A stretch of 6,415 nucleotides of DNA from an uncultured Nitrososphaera sp. (GCF_946478925.1 NZ_CAMLDP010000090.1:1-6415), one strand, 5' to 3'; positions 1-5,140 are shown, numbered from the stretch's first letter. Numbers and translations are program-made. The notes: generated by a model not told the origin, from the sequence alone.

Positions 1-128
1 TTGCCGAAAGGTCAGCATAGGATAAAAACCTACTCAATCCGGAGATATCTTACATTTGGATGCTTTTTCAATGAGGGTTTTTGCTCTTTGGTAGATGATT
101 GGTGATATGCCCACTTATGATTTCTGAG

Positions 129-332
129 CTAGAGGGTCATCAATAACCCCGCCTTTCGGGTGTCTAAGGTGGGGGGATAAAACCGGTAAAAAGGGCTAGA
201 TGATGTGTAGTAGAAGCTTTGCATACTTTTCACGATAACACCATGATGGGCGGAGCCATTCCTTGAAACAATCGATTCGTTAGTCCTTAGGTCCTTGTGG
301 CATTTCCAACAAAGGCCTTCCTGATTGAACAA
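129..332 (-). pseudogene. small CxxC zinc-binding protein, probably frameshifted
   Basis: The uninterrupted frame encodes 67 residues from a TTG at 332-330, with a CxxC knuckle (CWKC, residues 8-11) and then a stretch ending in an Ala-His-His at 251-243. After that the frame loses all resemblance to a folded protein and runs on to a TGA at 131-129. In another minus-strand frame, directly after His-His, comes Cys-Tyr-Arg-Glu-Lys-Tyr-Ala-Lys-Leu-Leu-Leu-His-Ile-Ile and a TAG at 198-196. Joining the frames gives CxxC...HxxC followed by a short Leu-rich helix, a layout I recall from many small Nitrososphaera proteins. I infer a one-base loss near 240-243 that broke a treble-clef-like zinc protein of about 46 residues. 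The TTG follows directly on the stop codon of the membrane-protein gene, so the two were probably co-transcribed. An ATG at 336-334 overlaps that stop but opens a different, short frame. A sequencing error or recoding are alternatives. Confidence 0.5.
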
Positions 333-737
333 TCATGGCGTTTTTTCTTCAGGAACTTTATGCAGCAGAAACGCAGCCAAAAAGGCGATCCCTGCAGACA
401 GAATTATCAAGGGGGTACTAAGGAAAAAATCGTGATGCGTGCCTCCTACTACTACAGCAAGTAATAGCCGATGTGCAAACACTTCCGTAATGTATATGAC
501 CAGAATTTCCCAGCTCCAGGCGGGGCTCTTGAACAATTCAACTCTGCGGATTTTGTTCAATATGAAAACCGTGGCTGAAGTGGCTCCAACGGCTAGCGCG
601 TACCATACAAACCAATTCTCTGGCTCGAAGTAATTTAGAATGATAGCCGGAATGTTTACAGAAAATACGACAATCAATACTTCTGCGTACCAGAATTTTT
701 GCTTAAACAAACTAACTGTCTTGTTACTTCGCTGCAA
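333..737 (-). CDS. small integral membrane protein, four predicted helices, function unknown
   Basis: I do not recognise the family. The 134-residue product has four strongly hydrophobic stretches, at about residues 17-37, 42-61, 76-97 and 105-125. They are separated by short polar or charged loops, including a basic NKIRR loop near 61-65 between helices 2 and 3. The N-terminus is polar and basic and the C-terminus is charged (VPEEKTP). By the positive-inside rule both ends should face the cytoplasm. A His-His-Asp sits just before helix 4 and a His-Arg lies inside helix 3, but no known catalytic pattern appears. The start is the TTG at 737-735: an in-frame TAG lies upstream at 767-765 and no ATG or GTG falls between. 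The stop abuts the TTG of the downstream zinc-protein remnant. Codon choice looks more AT-rich than in the genes after 1258, which may point to an acquired or fast-evolving segment. Confidence 0.6.
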   Translation of the reverse strand: MQRSNKTVSLFKQKFWYAEVLIVVFSVNIPAIILNYFEPENWFVWYALAVGATSATVFILNKIRRVELFKSPAWSWEILVIYITEVFAHRLLLAVVVGGTHHDFFLSTPLIILSAGIAFLAAFLLHKVPEEKTP

Positions 738-875
738 TGAAGATTTGTTCGCTAGCCAGCCATACTAGATAACGAGTGAGTAGTCTAACTTTAGAAGCCA
801 CTGCTATTAGCTGAACATGAACATCTCTCAATAATTGCCGCTTTTGGCCAGTCTGGCTCGGAGGTTTACCGTCAA

Positions 876-926
876 AACCTGTCACATTTCAGAAGGAATG
901 CGTGCCAAAAAAGGCATTGACAGGTT
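876..926. repeat. 9-bp perfect inverted repeat with a 33-base loop
   Basis: AACCTGTCA at 876-884 is the exact reverse complement of TGACAGGTT at 918-926. On the minus strand, the direction of tRNA-Ser transcription, the second arm runs into TTTT, so it could be a processing or termination structure. The doubtful small ORF ends inside it. The long loop argues against a classical terminator. Confidence 0.4.
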
Positions 927-1016
927 CTTTGTTACTGATTCCATCAGGCCGTCCAGGCCTGCGGTTGCTTCTTCTAGTTTTTTGCGCCACTTTACGAGTA
1001 TTTTGCTTGCGGGCAT
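882..1016 (-). CDS. doubtful 44-residue ORF downstream of tRNA-Ser
   Basis: An ATG at 1016-1014 opens a 44-codon frame ending in TGA at 884-882. The peptide is charged and amphipathic at first (WRKKLEEATAGLDGLMESV near residues 10-28), consistent with a helix, and has no known motif. It begins 34 bases after the tRNA 3' end, has no clear promoter or ribosome-binding site, and its stop lies inside an inverted repeat. A second, very basic minus-strand frame overlaps the same bases, so the open frame may be chance. I list it because the codons look mildly gene-like and nothing else occupies the stretch. Confidence 0.18.
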   Translation of the reverse strand: MPASKILVKWRKKLEEATAGLDGLMESVTKNLSMPFLARIPSEM

Positions 1017-1095
1017 CTTTAGCTCTTTTGGTAGAACCTTTGGGAAAAGCGCTGAGGGTGGGACTCGAACCCACGAGTCCCGAAGGACATCAGCT

Positions 1096-1120
1096 AGCAC
1101 GTCAAGTTTGCGTGTATGAT
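1096..1120 (-). other. tRNA intron 2, canonical anticodon-loop position 37/38, 25 bases
   Basis: The outer helix is the anticodon stem TCAGC/GCTGA. The central helix is CTCG/CGTG with one U-U mismatch, the 3-base bulges are AGA and CTA, and the inner helix is TCA/TGA. Cutting after the second base of each bulge joins G37 to A38 and gives the loop CTCGAGA. This is the usual archaeal tRNA intron site. The cut geometry matches that of the D-loop intron. Confidence 0.8.
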
Positions 1121-1136
1121 CTCGAGGCTGACCCCG

Positions 1137-1155
1137 TTCAGGGTCTAGGACGACT
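1137..1155 (-). other. tRNA intron 1, D-loop (predicted position 21/22), 19 bases
   Basis: The D-loop is about 19 bases too long. Read on the tRNA strand, TAGG pairs with CCTG (one G-U) to make a 4-bp helix flanked by two 3-base bulges, TAA and AAC, with an inner GTC/GAC helix. This is the archaeal bulge-helix-bulge splicing signal in a relaxed form, because no regular outer helix abuts it. Cutting after the second base of each bulge leaves A21 joined to C22. That restores a standard D-arm with a CCC/GGG stem. Confidence 0.75.
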
Positions 1156-1200
1156 TACCTAGCTTGGGTACCTCAGCACCCCTTCCTGCAAGGGCGTTGC

Positions 1201-1208
1201 AATTTATG
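1201..1208 (-). promoter_or_regulatory. TATA-like box for tRNA-Ser
   Basis: On the minus strand the sequence reads GGCATAAATTGC. Its AT core is centred about 27 bases before the tRNA 5' end at 1177, the normal archaeal spacing to a start site at or just before the mature end. Confidence 0.5.
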
Positions 1209-1227
1209 CCTTTGTAAGGCTGAAAAA

Positions 1228-1235
1228 TTATATAA
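1228..1235 (+). promoter_or_regulatory. TATA box for the gene at 1258
   Basis: TTATATAA follows a run of five A and is the best TATA box in the window. Its centre (about 1231.5) puts the expected transcript start near 1257-1258, on the GTG codon at 1258. This supports a leaderless transcript and argues against the upstream TTG at 1246. Confidence 0.65.
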
Positions 1236-1257
1236 TCAGGCAAACTTGATAACAGGC

Positions 1258-1689
1258 GTGTTGGCGACATCCATCAGGCCACCGTACATAGAAGAAGTGA
1301 GAAAGCTGACCGTTTCCGACCTTGCAATCGCTTCAGGTCTTTCAGACGCGCTGCGCGACAGGATGAAGGAGTACGTCGCCATCGACCCATTCACCGTGGT
1401 CGACCCGTTTTCCGACAGCGATGACTGCACGTACTCGGCCGTGGTAGACAGGGAGAACCCAAACCGCGTCGTTGCAATGATAGTGAACAAGCGCAACTCG
1501 CTTCCGCAGCTCCCCTGGTCCTCGATTCTTGGCGAGCGCCTGGCCAAGGTGTCGATGACAAAGGAGGAGGCAAAGGCGCTAAAGCACGAGATGATGCCAA
1601 AAGAGTGGGGCAACTTTTACCCGTACCGCAGAAACGGCAGGGTTGCAGGCTACTTTATGTTCGCATTCCAGGTCTGCGGTCTGCGCTAG
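1258..1689 (+). CDS. conserved-looking hypothetical protein, 143 residues
   Basis: I do not recognise the family. The product is soluble and mixed alpha/beta with no signal peptide or membrane segment. Starting at the GTG, an amphipathic stretch (about residues 10-40) leads to a Tyr-Val-Ala-Ile-Asp-Pro segment. An acidic patch (DPFSDSDDC, about residues 49-57) follows, then a strand-like RVVAMIVNK. The C-terminal part carries MTKEEAKALKHEMMPKEWG and ends in an aromatic and basic tail. GC-rich third codon positions support real coding. The GTG at 1258 is chosen because a strong TATA box lies about 26 bases upstream and would place the transcript start on it. The frame is also open back to a TTG at 1246, which would add four residues. 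Its last 35 bases overlap the convergent PqqD-like gene, and the divergent tRNA-Ser lies upstream. Confidence 0.75.
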   Translation: MLATSIRPPYIEEVRKLTVSDLAIASGLSDALRDRMKEYVAIDPFTVVDPFSDSDDCTYSAVVDRENPNRVVAMIVNKRNSLPQLPWSSILGERLAKVSMTKEEAKALKHEMMPKEWGNFYPYRRNGRVAGYFMFAFQVCGLR

Positions 1690-1972
1690 TCCCCGCTTCC
1701 TTCATTTCTACCACGGAAATCTTGTGGAACTGCTTTACCATCTTTTCCAGCGACTTGCGCACGTCGTCCTCGTCGCCGGAGGAGATACGGAGGACTTCAA
1801 GGTAAAGGTCTTCAAAAGTAATGCCGTTGCACATGTTCCACAGAGAAACGGCAGTGTCGTTTACGCGGTAAGCCTCGCCCCGGTAGTTTATCAAAAGAGG
1901 AGTCCCGTCCCGGTCGTTGCCAACTTCGCCCCGCCGTATGATTATCTTGTCTTCTTCCCTTTTCAGCAGCAT
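1655..1972 (-). CDS. PqqD-like peptide-chaperone family protein
   Basis: The 105-residue product resembles the PqqD family. It has a strand-rich N-terminal half with PLLIN-x-RGEAYRVNDTAVSLW (about residues 25-45), matching the family pattern in which a Gly-Glu-x-Tyr strand leads to an Asn-x-Thr-Ala helix start. A turn with Asn-Gly-Ile-Thr and two helices (about 52-64 and 67-84) follow. Family members are small winged-helix proteins that bind a precursor peptide and present it to a radical-SAM or other modifying enzyme. No such enzyme or obvious precursor lies nearby, so its partner is unknown. The ATG at 1972 is the only standard start after the in-frame stop at 2011-2009. A TATA-like box on the minus strand at 2015-2008 would give a leader of about 14 bases. 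Its 3' end runs 35 bases into the convergent gene. The last dozen residues (basic, Gly/Pro) look unlike the family core. Confidence 0.72.
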   Translation of the reverse strand: MLLKREEDKIIIRRGEVGNDRDGTPLLINYRGEAYRVNDTAVSLWNMCNGITFEDLYLEVLRISSGDEDDVRKSLEKMVKQFHKISVVEMKEAGTSADRRPGMRT

Positions 1973-2007
1973 CCTTGCGTCACGTTCAGCTACCCTACCA
2001 TGTTCTG

Positions 2008-2015
2008 GTTATTAT
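2008..2015 (-). promoter_or_regulatory. TATA-like box for the PqqD-like gene
   Basis: The minus strand reads GGATAATAACC. The AT core is centred near 2011, predicting a start near 1986 and a leader of about 14 bases before the ATG at 1972. It is a weaker match than the other boxes and lies in the 97-base divergent spacer shared with the JAMM gene. Confidence 0.35.
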
Positions 2016-2040
2016 CCATTCTGGCTGCTTGCAATCAATC

Positions 2041-2048
2041 TTAAAATA
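2041..2048 (+). promoter_or_regulatory. TATA box for the JAMM gene, leaderless geometry
   Basis: TTAAAATA is centred about 25.5 bases before the A of the ATG at 2070, so transcription should begin on or next to the start codon. The bases just before the ATG are A-rich and contain no Shine-Dalgarno sequence. Confidence 0.6.
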
Positions 2049-2069
2049 AGCACAGCGGCAAAAAAAACC

Positions 2070-2480
2070 ATGTTCAAAAAGGCGGAGCAGGAGAAAAAGA
2101 AAGAAAAGACGGTCCTGCTCACGCGCCAGGCCGCAGACGGCATCATCACGTTTTCCAAGACGTACCATCCAAACGAGGCGATACTCATCTTGCAGGGCAA
2201 AAAGAAGGGCAACGAGATAATGATAGACGGCCTGGTCATCCCGCCGTTTTCGTCAAACGGCCCGTTCTACTCGGGGTTTTCGCTGTACGACCTGCCGTTT
2301 GACAACTCGTACATCGGCACTGCGCACTCGCACCCCGGCCCGTCAAACAGGCCGTCGCTTGAGGACCTGAACCACTTTTTTGGCTTTGTGTCGGTGATAA
2401 TCCACTTTCCGTACGAGTACGAGAGCATAGGCGCGTACGAAAGGACGGGCAAGAGCATGGAAGTCAAGATAGTCGACTAG
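2070..2480 (+). CDS. stand-alone JAMM/MPN+ metalloprotease
   Basis: The 136-residue product has a complete JAMM signature. An upstream Glu (E36, in NEAILILQG) is followed by His-Ser-His, seven residues, then Ser-Leu-Glu-Asp, which fits HxH-x7-S-x2-D exactly. The two His and the Asp bind zinc, and the upstream Glu is the usual general base. The family includes Rpn11, CSN5 and archaeal and bacterial enzymes that cut isopeptide or peptide bonds next to ubiquitin-like modifiers, or process ubiquitin-like sulfur carriers. The length is that of a bare catalytic domain with no partner domain. Residues 1-13 are very Lys/Glu-rich. The ATG at 2070 is chosen because the domain begins just after it and a TATA box sits about 25 bases upstream; the frame is open further upstream only across the antisense PqqD-like region. 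No ubiquitin-like or E1 gene is visible nearby, so the substrate is unknown. Confidence 0.88.
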   Translation: MFKKAEQEKKKEKTVLLTRQAADGIITFSKTYHPNEAILILQGKKKGNEIMIDGLVIPPFSSNGPFYSGFSLYDLPFDNSYIGTAHSHPGPSNRPSLEDLNHFFGFVSVIIHFPYEYESIGAYERTGKSMEVKIVD

Positions 2481-2529
2481 CAGAGAGCCGGGATCAGAAT
2501 GATATGGCACCGCGACATTGCAGCGGATA

Positions 2530-2542
2530 TTTATTAATAATT
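2530..2542 (+). promoter_or_regulatory. TATA region for the HEAT-repeat gene
   Basis: A long AT tract TTTATTAATAATT predicts a transcript start between about 2558 and 2564, leaving a 5-11 base leader before the ATG at 2569. An AAGGA at 2557-2561 looks like a ribosome-binding site but would lie at or before the transcript start. Confidence 0.55.
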
Positions 2543-2568
2543 GATAAAAGTGATGTAAGGAAGATTCG

Positions 2569-4032
2569 ATGAAACCAGGGAAGGTCAGCCTAGGAATTTC
2601 GGATGATTTTCCGACGCTGGTTTCAGTTGTGCAGGACACGGATTGTTTGTACGGAAAACTCCAAACATCTTCTTTAGACAAGCAGTACTCGGTAGTTTTC
2701 TGCGACGGCTACATTGATGATCAAAAAAACAATGCCAGAAAATGGATAGCTGGCAAGACATGCCTGATAAAAAATGATGAAGACACTTTGCTCTGGATAA
2801 AAGATGTTGAAAGGCCAATTAACGCGGCTGTTTCAGATACGGGCACCACCGCGTTGCTGCACACCACATACAGAGAGCCGTCAAAGACTTTGCCGCGACA
2901 ATTTGTAGACTTGGGCGGCACTCTTGCAGTAATAGGACTGTCTGGCAATGAAATCTTTGCAAACGAGTTTGGATCGAACATCCATGCGTGTGCTATATCT
3001 CCGGAAGGAAAGCTGGTTTCAGTCGCCACCCTGGCACCAGATAATTCAGTATACTGTTTTCATGCGCTGGAGAAAAGGCTCGTCTGGAAGTACAAGAACC
3101 GTTCAAAGAACATGGTGCTCGGCTTGGCTTTCAACGGAACCCAGATAGATGTTTTTACAGGCAAGACCCTTGCCAAAATGGAAAAAGAATATGCCCTGTC
3201 TTTGACTGACGGCAGTTTGACGCCAGAATATCAGAAAGAGCTTGAACCAGTCAAGAAACATCAGCCTTCACAGCAAAAGGCCGAGGCCCTGATTGCCAGA
3301 CTAGGGACAGCGAACGATACTCGTGATGTAATGAATGCGCTTGAGGAGTTGAAGTCATTTGTGTCTACCAAGGGTTCGATAGCGCATTACGGCATAATCC
3401 TGAACGCCCTAGGGGACCGCCTGCAGGAAGAAAAGGAGGTATTTAATGCGGTGTGGAAGGTCCTGCGCGTGATAATGAAGAAAAAGCCGGAGATGGTGGA
3501 CCCGTATATTCCGGAAATTCTTGCTTTACTAAGAGGCAGGTCGGGCGAGGAAGTTGAAGGTGTCCTGATCATGTTGGGCGAATTGGGGAGTGCCAACCCG
3601 GCGTGGGTGAAAGATGAACAGCCGTTCATCATGGAAAAATTGGTGGAAAGCAAGGTTTGGAACGAGAGAAGATATGCAGCTCTTGCGATGGGCTCCATCG
3701 GCTCTTCAGAACCATCATTCGCCAAAGACGCAATACCTATCATGATAGGATATGTCGCCCATCCCAAAGAGGTAGCAAGAGAGCTTGGAAATCTGGCCAA
3801 GACAGATCCAAAAGTGTCCATCGACCTTGGAGTTGCGGCGTCCATGGGAGCAGACCCTGCAGTTTGGCTTCAAGACGCTTGCATTGACGCGCTTGGGATG
3901 ATTGGCGAGAAATCGCCCGAGTCTGTAGGTGGCGCAATAGCCCTGCTGGAAAGCGTCGCCAAAGAAGATAATTCGCCTTATACCAGAACAAAGGCTGCAC
4001 ACGCGCTAGACCTGATACGCAGAAAGAGATAA
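2569..4032 (+). CDS. beta-rich (propeller-like) N-terminus fused to C-terminal HEAT-type repeats
   Basis: The 487-residue product has two parts. Residues about 5-215 are strand-rich with recurring blade-like pieces: DTLLWIKDVERPINAAVSD near 72-90, AVIGLSGNEIFANEFGSNIHACAISPEG near 120-147 and RLVWKYKNRSKNMVLGLAF near 170-188. The recurring aromatic and VSxDG/ISPEG-type turns resemble WD40/PQQ propeller repeats, though only a partial propeller fits. Residues about 235-487 are helical pairs of HEAT type (for example 288-323, 328-345, 351-378, 383-412, 430-482), with motifs such as ERRYAALAMGSIG and WLQDACIDALGMIGE. There is no signal peptide or membrane segment, so it is probably cytoplasmic. 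Both halves are usually protein-binding, suggesting a scaffold or adaptor; no partner can be named. It stands alone, with its own TATA region upstream and a convergent zinc-protein gene 46 bases downstream. Confidence 0.85.
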   Translation: MKPGKVSLGISDDFPTLVSVVQDTDCLYGKLQTSSLDKQYSVVFCDGYIDDQKNNARKWIAGKTCLIKNDEDTLLWIKDVERPINAAVSDTGTTALLHTTYREPSKTLPRQFVDLGGTLAVIGLSGNEIFANEFGSNIHACAISPEGKLVSVATLAPDNSVYCFHALEKRLVWKYKNRSKNMVLGLAFNGTQIDVFTGKTLAKMEKEYALSLTDGSLTPEYQKELEPVKKHQPSQQKAEALIARLGTANDTRDVMNALEELKSFVSTKGSIAHYGIILNALGDRLQEEKEVFNAVWKVLRVIMKKKPEMVDPYIPEILALLRGRSGEEVEGVLIMLGELGSANPAWVKDEQPFIMEKLVESKVWNERRYAALAMGSIGSSEPSFAKDAIPIMIGYVAHPKEVARELGNLAKTDPKVSIDLGVAASMGADPAVWLQDACIDALGMIGEKSPESVGGAIALLESVAKEDNSPYTRTKAAHALDLIRRKR

Positions 4033-4078
4033 CGATTTCAATACGCATCCTGACCGTCAGATAGAGCATATGTATTAC

Positions 4079-4300
4079 TTAGGAGACGCCGTTATTTTTG
4101 CGCCTGAAAAAGTCCAGTTCCACCCCGCGCTTTTCATCATAGCTGAAGGTGAACGCCTCGTCAGGCATTATCGGAAAGCTGGAAAGGGTAGAACCAGAGC
4201 AAGTGACGCACCTGTCGCCCGCTCTCGACTTGTCCGTGTACGTGACGCACCAGCGGCACGTTTCGCACAGTAGAAAAATAGACGGCTGCGCCTTTTGCAT
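4079..4300 (-). CDS. small two-knuckle zinc-ribbon protein, 73 residues
   Basis: The product has CxxC knuckles at C12/C15 and C31/C34, spaced as in a zinc ribbon, with an extra Cys at 18. A strand-like acidic and aromatic tail (PDEAFTFSYDEKRGVELDFF) follows. The family is not recognised; such proteins in archaea often bind nucleic acid or other proteins. The ATG at 4300 is supported by a minus-strand TATA box about 29 bases upstream, predicting a leader of only a few bases, and by the absence of coding-like sequence before it. The two knuckles share a 10-base direct repeat in the DNA (4203-4212 and 4242-4251), each copy encoding Cys-Val-Thr. The gene is convergent with the HEAT-repeat gene and divergent from the membrane/zinc gene at 4499. 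Confidence 0.68.
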   Translation of the reverse strand: MQKAQPSIFLLCETCRWCVTYTDKSRAGDRCVTCSGSTLSSFPIMPDEAFTFSYDEKRGVELDFFRRKNNGVS

Positions 4301-4325
4301 TCCAGTAGTAGAGTTACATGGCCAT

Positions 4326-4333
4326 GTTTTTAA
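4326..4333 (-). promoter_or_regulatory. TATA box for the small zinc-ribbon gene
   Basis: The minus strand reads GAGCTTAAAAACATGG. Its core TTAAAAAC predicts a transcript start near 4304, four bases before the ATG at 4300. Confidence 0.5.
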
Positions 4334-4464
4334 GCTCTGTTGCCAGCCCCGGAAGCAACTTGCATCCTATTGCGACTACTATTACTATTCATCGGGTAGC
4401 AAGTCGCGTCTTGCCGCAGCGCGTTACATCTAGTGAAAAGTTACCAGATGCAGGCTCGGAAAAC

Positions 4465-4472
4465 TTAATAAA
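4465..4472 (+). promoter_or_regulatory. TATA box for the 4499-5140 gene pair
   Basis: TTAATAAA, within AAACTTAATAAAAG, is centred near 4468.5 and predicts a start near 4494, five bases before the ATG at 4499. An ATG at 4492 belongs to another frame that reads poorly. Confidence 0.55.
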
Positions 4473-4498
4473 AGAAACAGTTCAAGTATCCATGACTT

Positions 4499-4810
4499 AT
4501 GAACTGGATGGCCCAGACGATGATGTGGATAATGGTGTCACTTGGCATCAGCATCGCACTCAATTTCCTGCTGGGCCCATACCTAGGATGGCTGACCATA
4601 ATCCCGATAATCGGCGTGTTTCTCGCCATGTCGTATTTCATCCGCAGGCGCCAGATGGCCCGCATGGGCATGGGAGGCCAGGGCGGAGGCTTTGGAGGGA
4701 TGCTCGGAGGCGGCGGTGGAATCAACTATGTCTGCATCGCCTGCGGGCACAAGTTCAAGGGCGGTGCGTGCCCTCGCTGCGGCTCCAAGATGAGAAGGGC
4801 CGACTTTTAG
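4499..4810 (+). CDS. membrane hairpin with glycine-rich linker and C-terminal zinc ribbon
   Basis: The 103-residue product has two hydrophobic helices (about 7-26 and 29-48) joined by a tight GPYLG turn. A basic segment (IRRRQMAR, 48-55), a Met/Gly-rich linker (about 56-74) and a zinc ribbon with C79/C82 and C91/C94 (CIACGHKFKGGACPRCGSK) follow. The basic residues after helix 2 put that end in the cytoplasm, so this reads as a membrane hairpin presenting a cytoplasmic zinc ribbon on a flexible tether. The family is not known to me; a membrane-anchored recruiting or sensing role is a guess. The ATG at 4499 sits about 30 bases after a TATA box; an in-frame ATG at 4508 is an alternative start. 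The next gene begins nine bases after the stop, so the two are probably one operon. Confidence 0.8.
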   Translation: MNWMAQTMMWIMVSLGISIALNFLLGPYLGWLTIIPIIGVFLAMSYFIRRRQMARMGMGGQGGGFGGMLGGGGGINYVCIACGHKFKGGACPRCGSKMRRADF

Positions 4811-4819
4811 ATACAGGAA

Positions 4820-5140
4820 ATGTCGCTTGAACTACTGCGCAACAAAGCGTTCTTTCAGAACACCATAGACGTCTGGATAGCGTACTGTGAAGAGACAAAA
4901 CGCGATTGGTACGACACTGGCGCGTACCGCAAGTTCATCCAGCACCTGAACGCAAGCGGGATAAAGATGCAAAAGTTCCCACTGTGCATCAAAGAGTCAG
5001 GTGGCATGTACGAGCGAGGCAAGGACAAGGCGCAGTTTTTGGAGGAGCTGTCGAAAATGTCATCGGACGACGCGGCGGCGTACACGGTGAAACTGAGCGA
5101 AAGCGTGCTTGCCGCAATCCGCTCGTTTGCAGCAGCTTAA
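4820..5140 (+). CDS. hypothetical protein, 106 residues, second gene of an operon
   Basis: I do not recognise the family. The product is soluble and mostly helical. An N-terminal amphipathic helix rich in aromatics (about residues 10-31, FFQNTIDVWIAYCEE...) is followed by a second helix (about 35-46) and a Lys-rich loop. A GGMYERGKDKAQFLEELSKM segment (61-80) and a C-terminal Ala-rich helix (84-106) complete it. Two Cys (23 and 56) are present but form no metal motif. The ATG at 4820 follows the previous stop by nine bases and is preceded by AGGAA, which lies too close to the ATG for an ordinary ribosome-binding site. The gap to the ATPase gene downstream is 86 bases. Confidence 0.72.
   Translation: MSLELLRNKAFFQNTIDVWIAYCEETKRDWYDTGAYRKFIQHLNASGIKMQKFPLCIKESGGMYERGKDKAQFLEELSKMSSDDAAAYTVKLSESVLAAIRSFAAA

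Larger units (their letters stand above)
738..1049. other. largely gene-free stretch between tRNA-Ser and the membrane-protein gene
   Basis: No convincing gene is present in these 312 bases. On the minus strand lies one doubtful 44-codon ORF (882-1016), listed separately. A 9-bp inverted repeat (876-884 with 918-926) and a short 6-bp hairpin (945-950 with 956-961) are visible. A run of four T on the minus strand lies at 1048-1045 just after the tRNA and could serve as a weak terminator. A poor TATA-like string on the minus strand around 765-775 might drive the membrane-protein gene. Confidence 0.5.
1050..1177 (-). tRNA. tRNA-Ser(CGA) with two introns
   Basis: The minus strand folds as a class II tRNA. 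The acceptor stem is perfect (1177-1171 with 1057-1051, GCTGAGG/CCTCAGC). The T arm is GTGGG-TTCGAGT-CCCAC (1074-1058), and the long variable arm has a GTCC-TTCG-GGAC hairpin (1088-1077). The anticodon stem is TCAGC/GCTGA with anticodon CGA at 1124-1122. The base after the acceptor stem is G (1050), the serine discriminator; leucine tRNAs carry A. No CCA is encoded. The transcript exceeds a normal serine tRNA by 44 bases, explained by a 19-base D-loop intron and a 25-base intron at 37/38. After removing both, the tRNA is 84 bases with G73, with a CCC/GGG D-stem and the conserved A14, G18, G19 and A21 in place. It reads UCG codons by direct pairing. Exact intron edges are predicted from bulge-helix-bulge geometry. 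Confidence 0.88.

Noticed and set aside
34..114. Minus-strand GTG frame of 26 codons
   Set aside because: It is very short, directly preceded by an in-frame stop, and has no promoter or motif. It may be a remnant but cannot be supported.
945..961. CAGGCC/GGCCTG hairpin as a regulatory element
   Set aside because: It is only six pairs and arises from two nearby GGCCTG strings on the minus strand; nothing links it to a function.
835..1162. Plus-strand ORFs running through the tRNA gene
   Set aside because: They lie antisense to the tRNA-Ser, and their translations follow the tRNA structure without any protein motif.
1050..1177. tRNA-Leu as an alternative identity
   Set aside because: The discriminator is G and the spliced anticodon loop is CTCGAGA (CGA); leucine tRNAs carry A73 and a leucine anticodon.
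1917..2069. N-terminal extension of the JAMM gene
   Set aside because: It would cross the TATA box and the antisense PqqD-like gene; the JAMM domain begins just after the ATG at 2070.
3387..3845. Long minus-strand ORF inside the HEAT-repeat gene
   Set aside because: It is the antisense shadow of a well-supported gene, Ser/Phe/Ile-rich, with no motif or promoter.
4318..4830. Plus-strand 170-codon ORF overlapping the membrane/zinc gene
   Set aside because: Its translation is His/Arg/Pro-rich and lacks the membrane helices and CxxC motifs seen in the correct frame; it also spans the divergent promoters.
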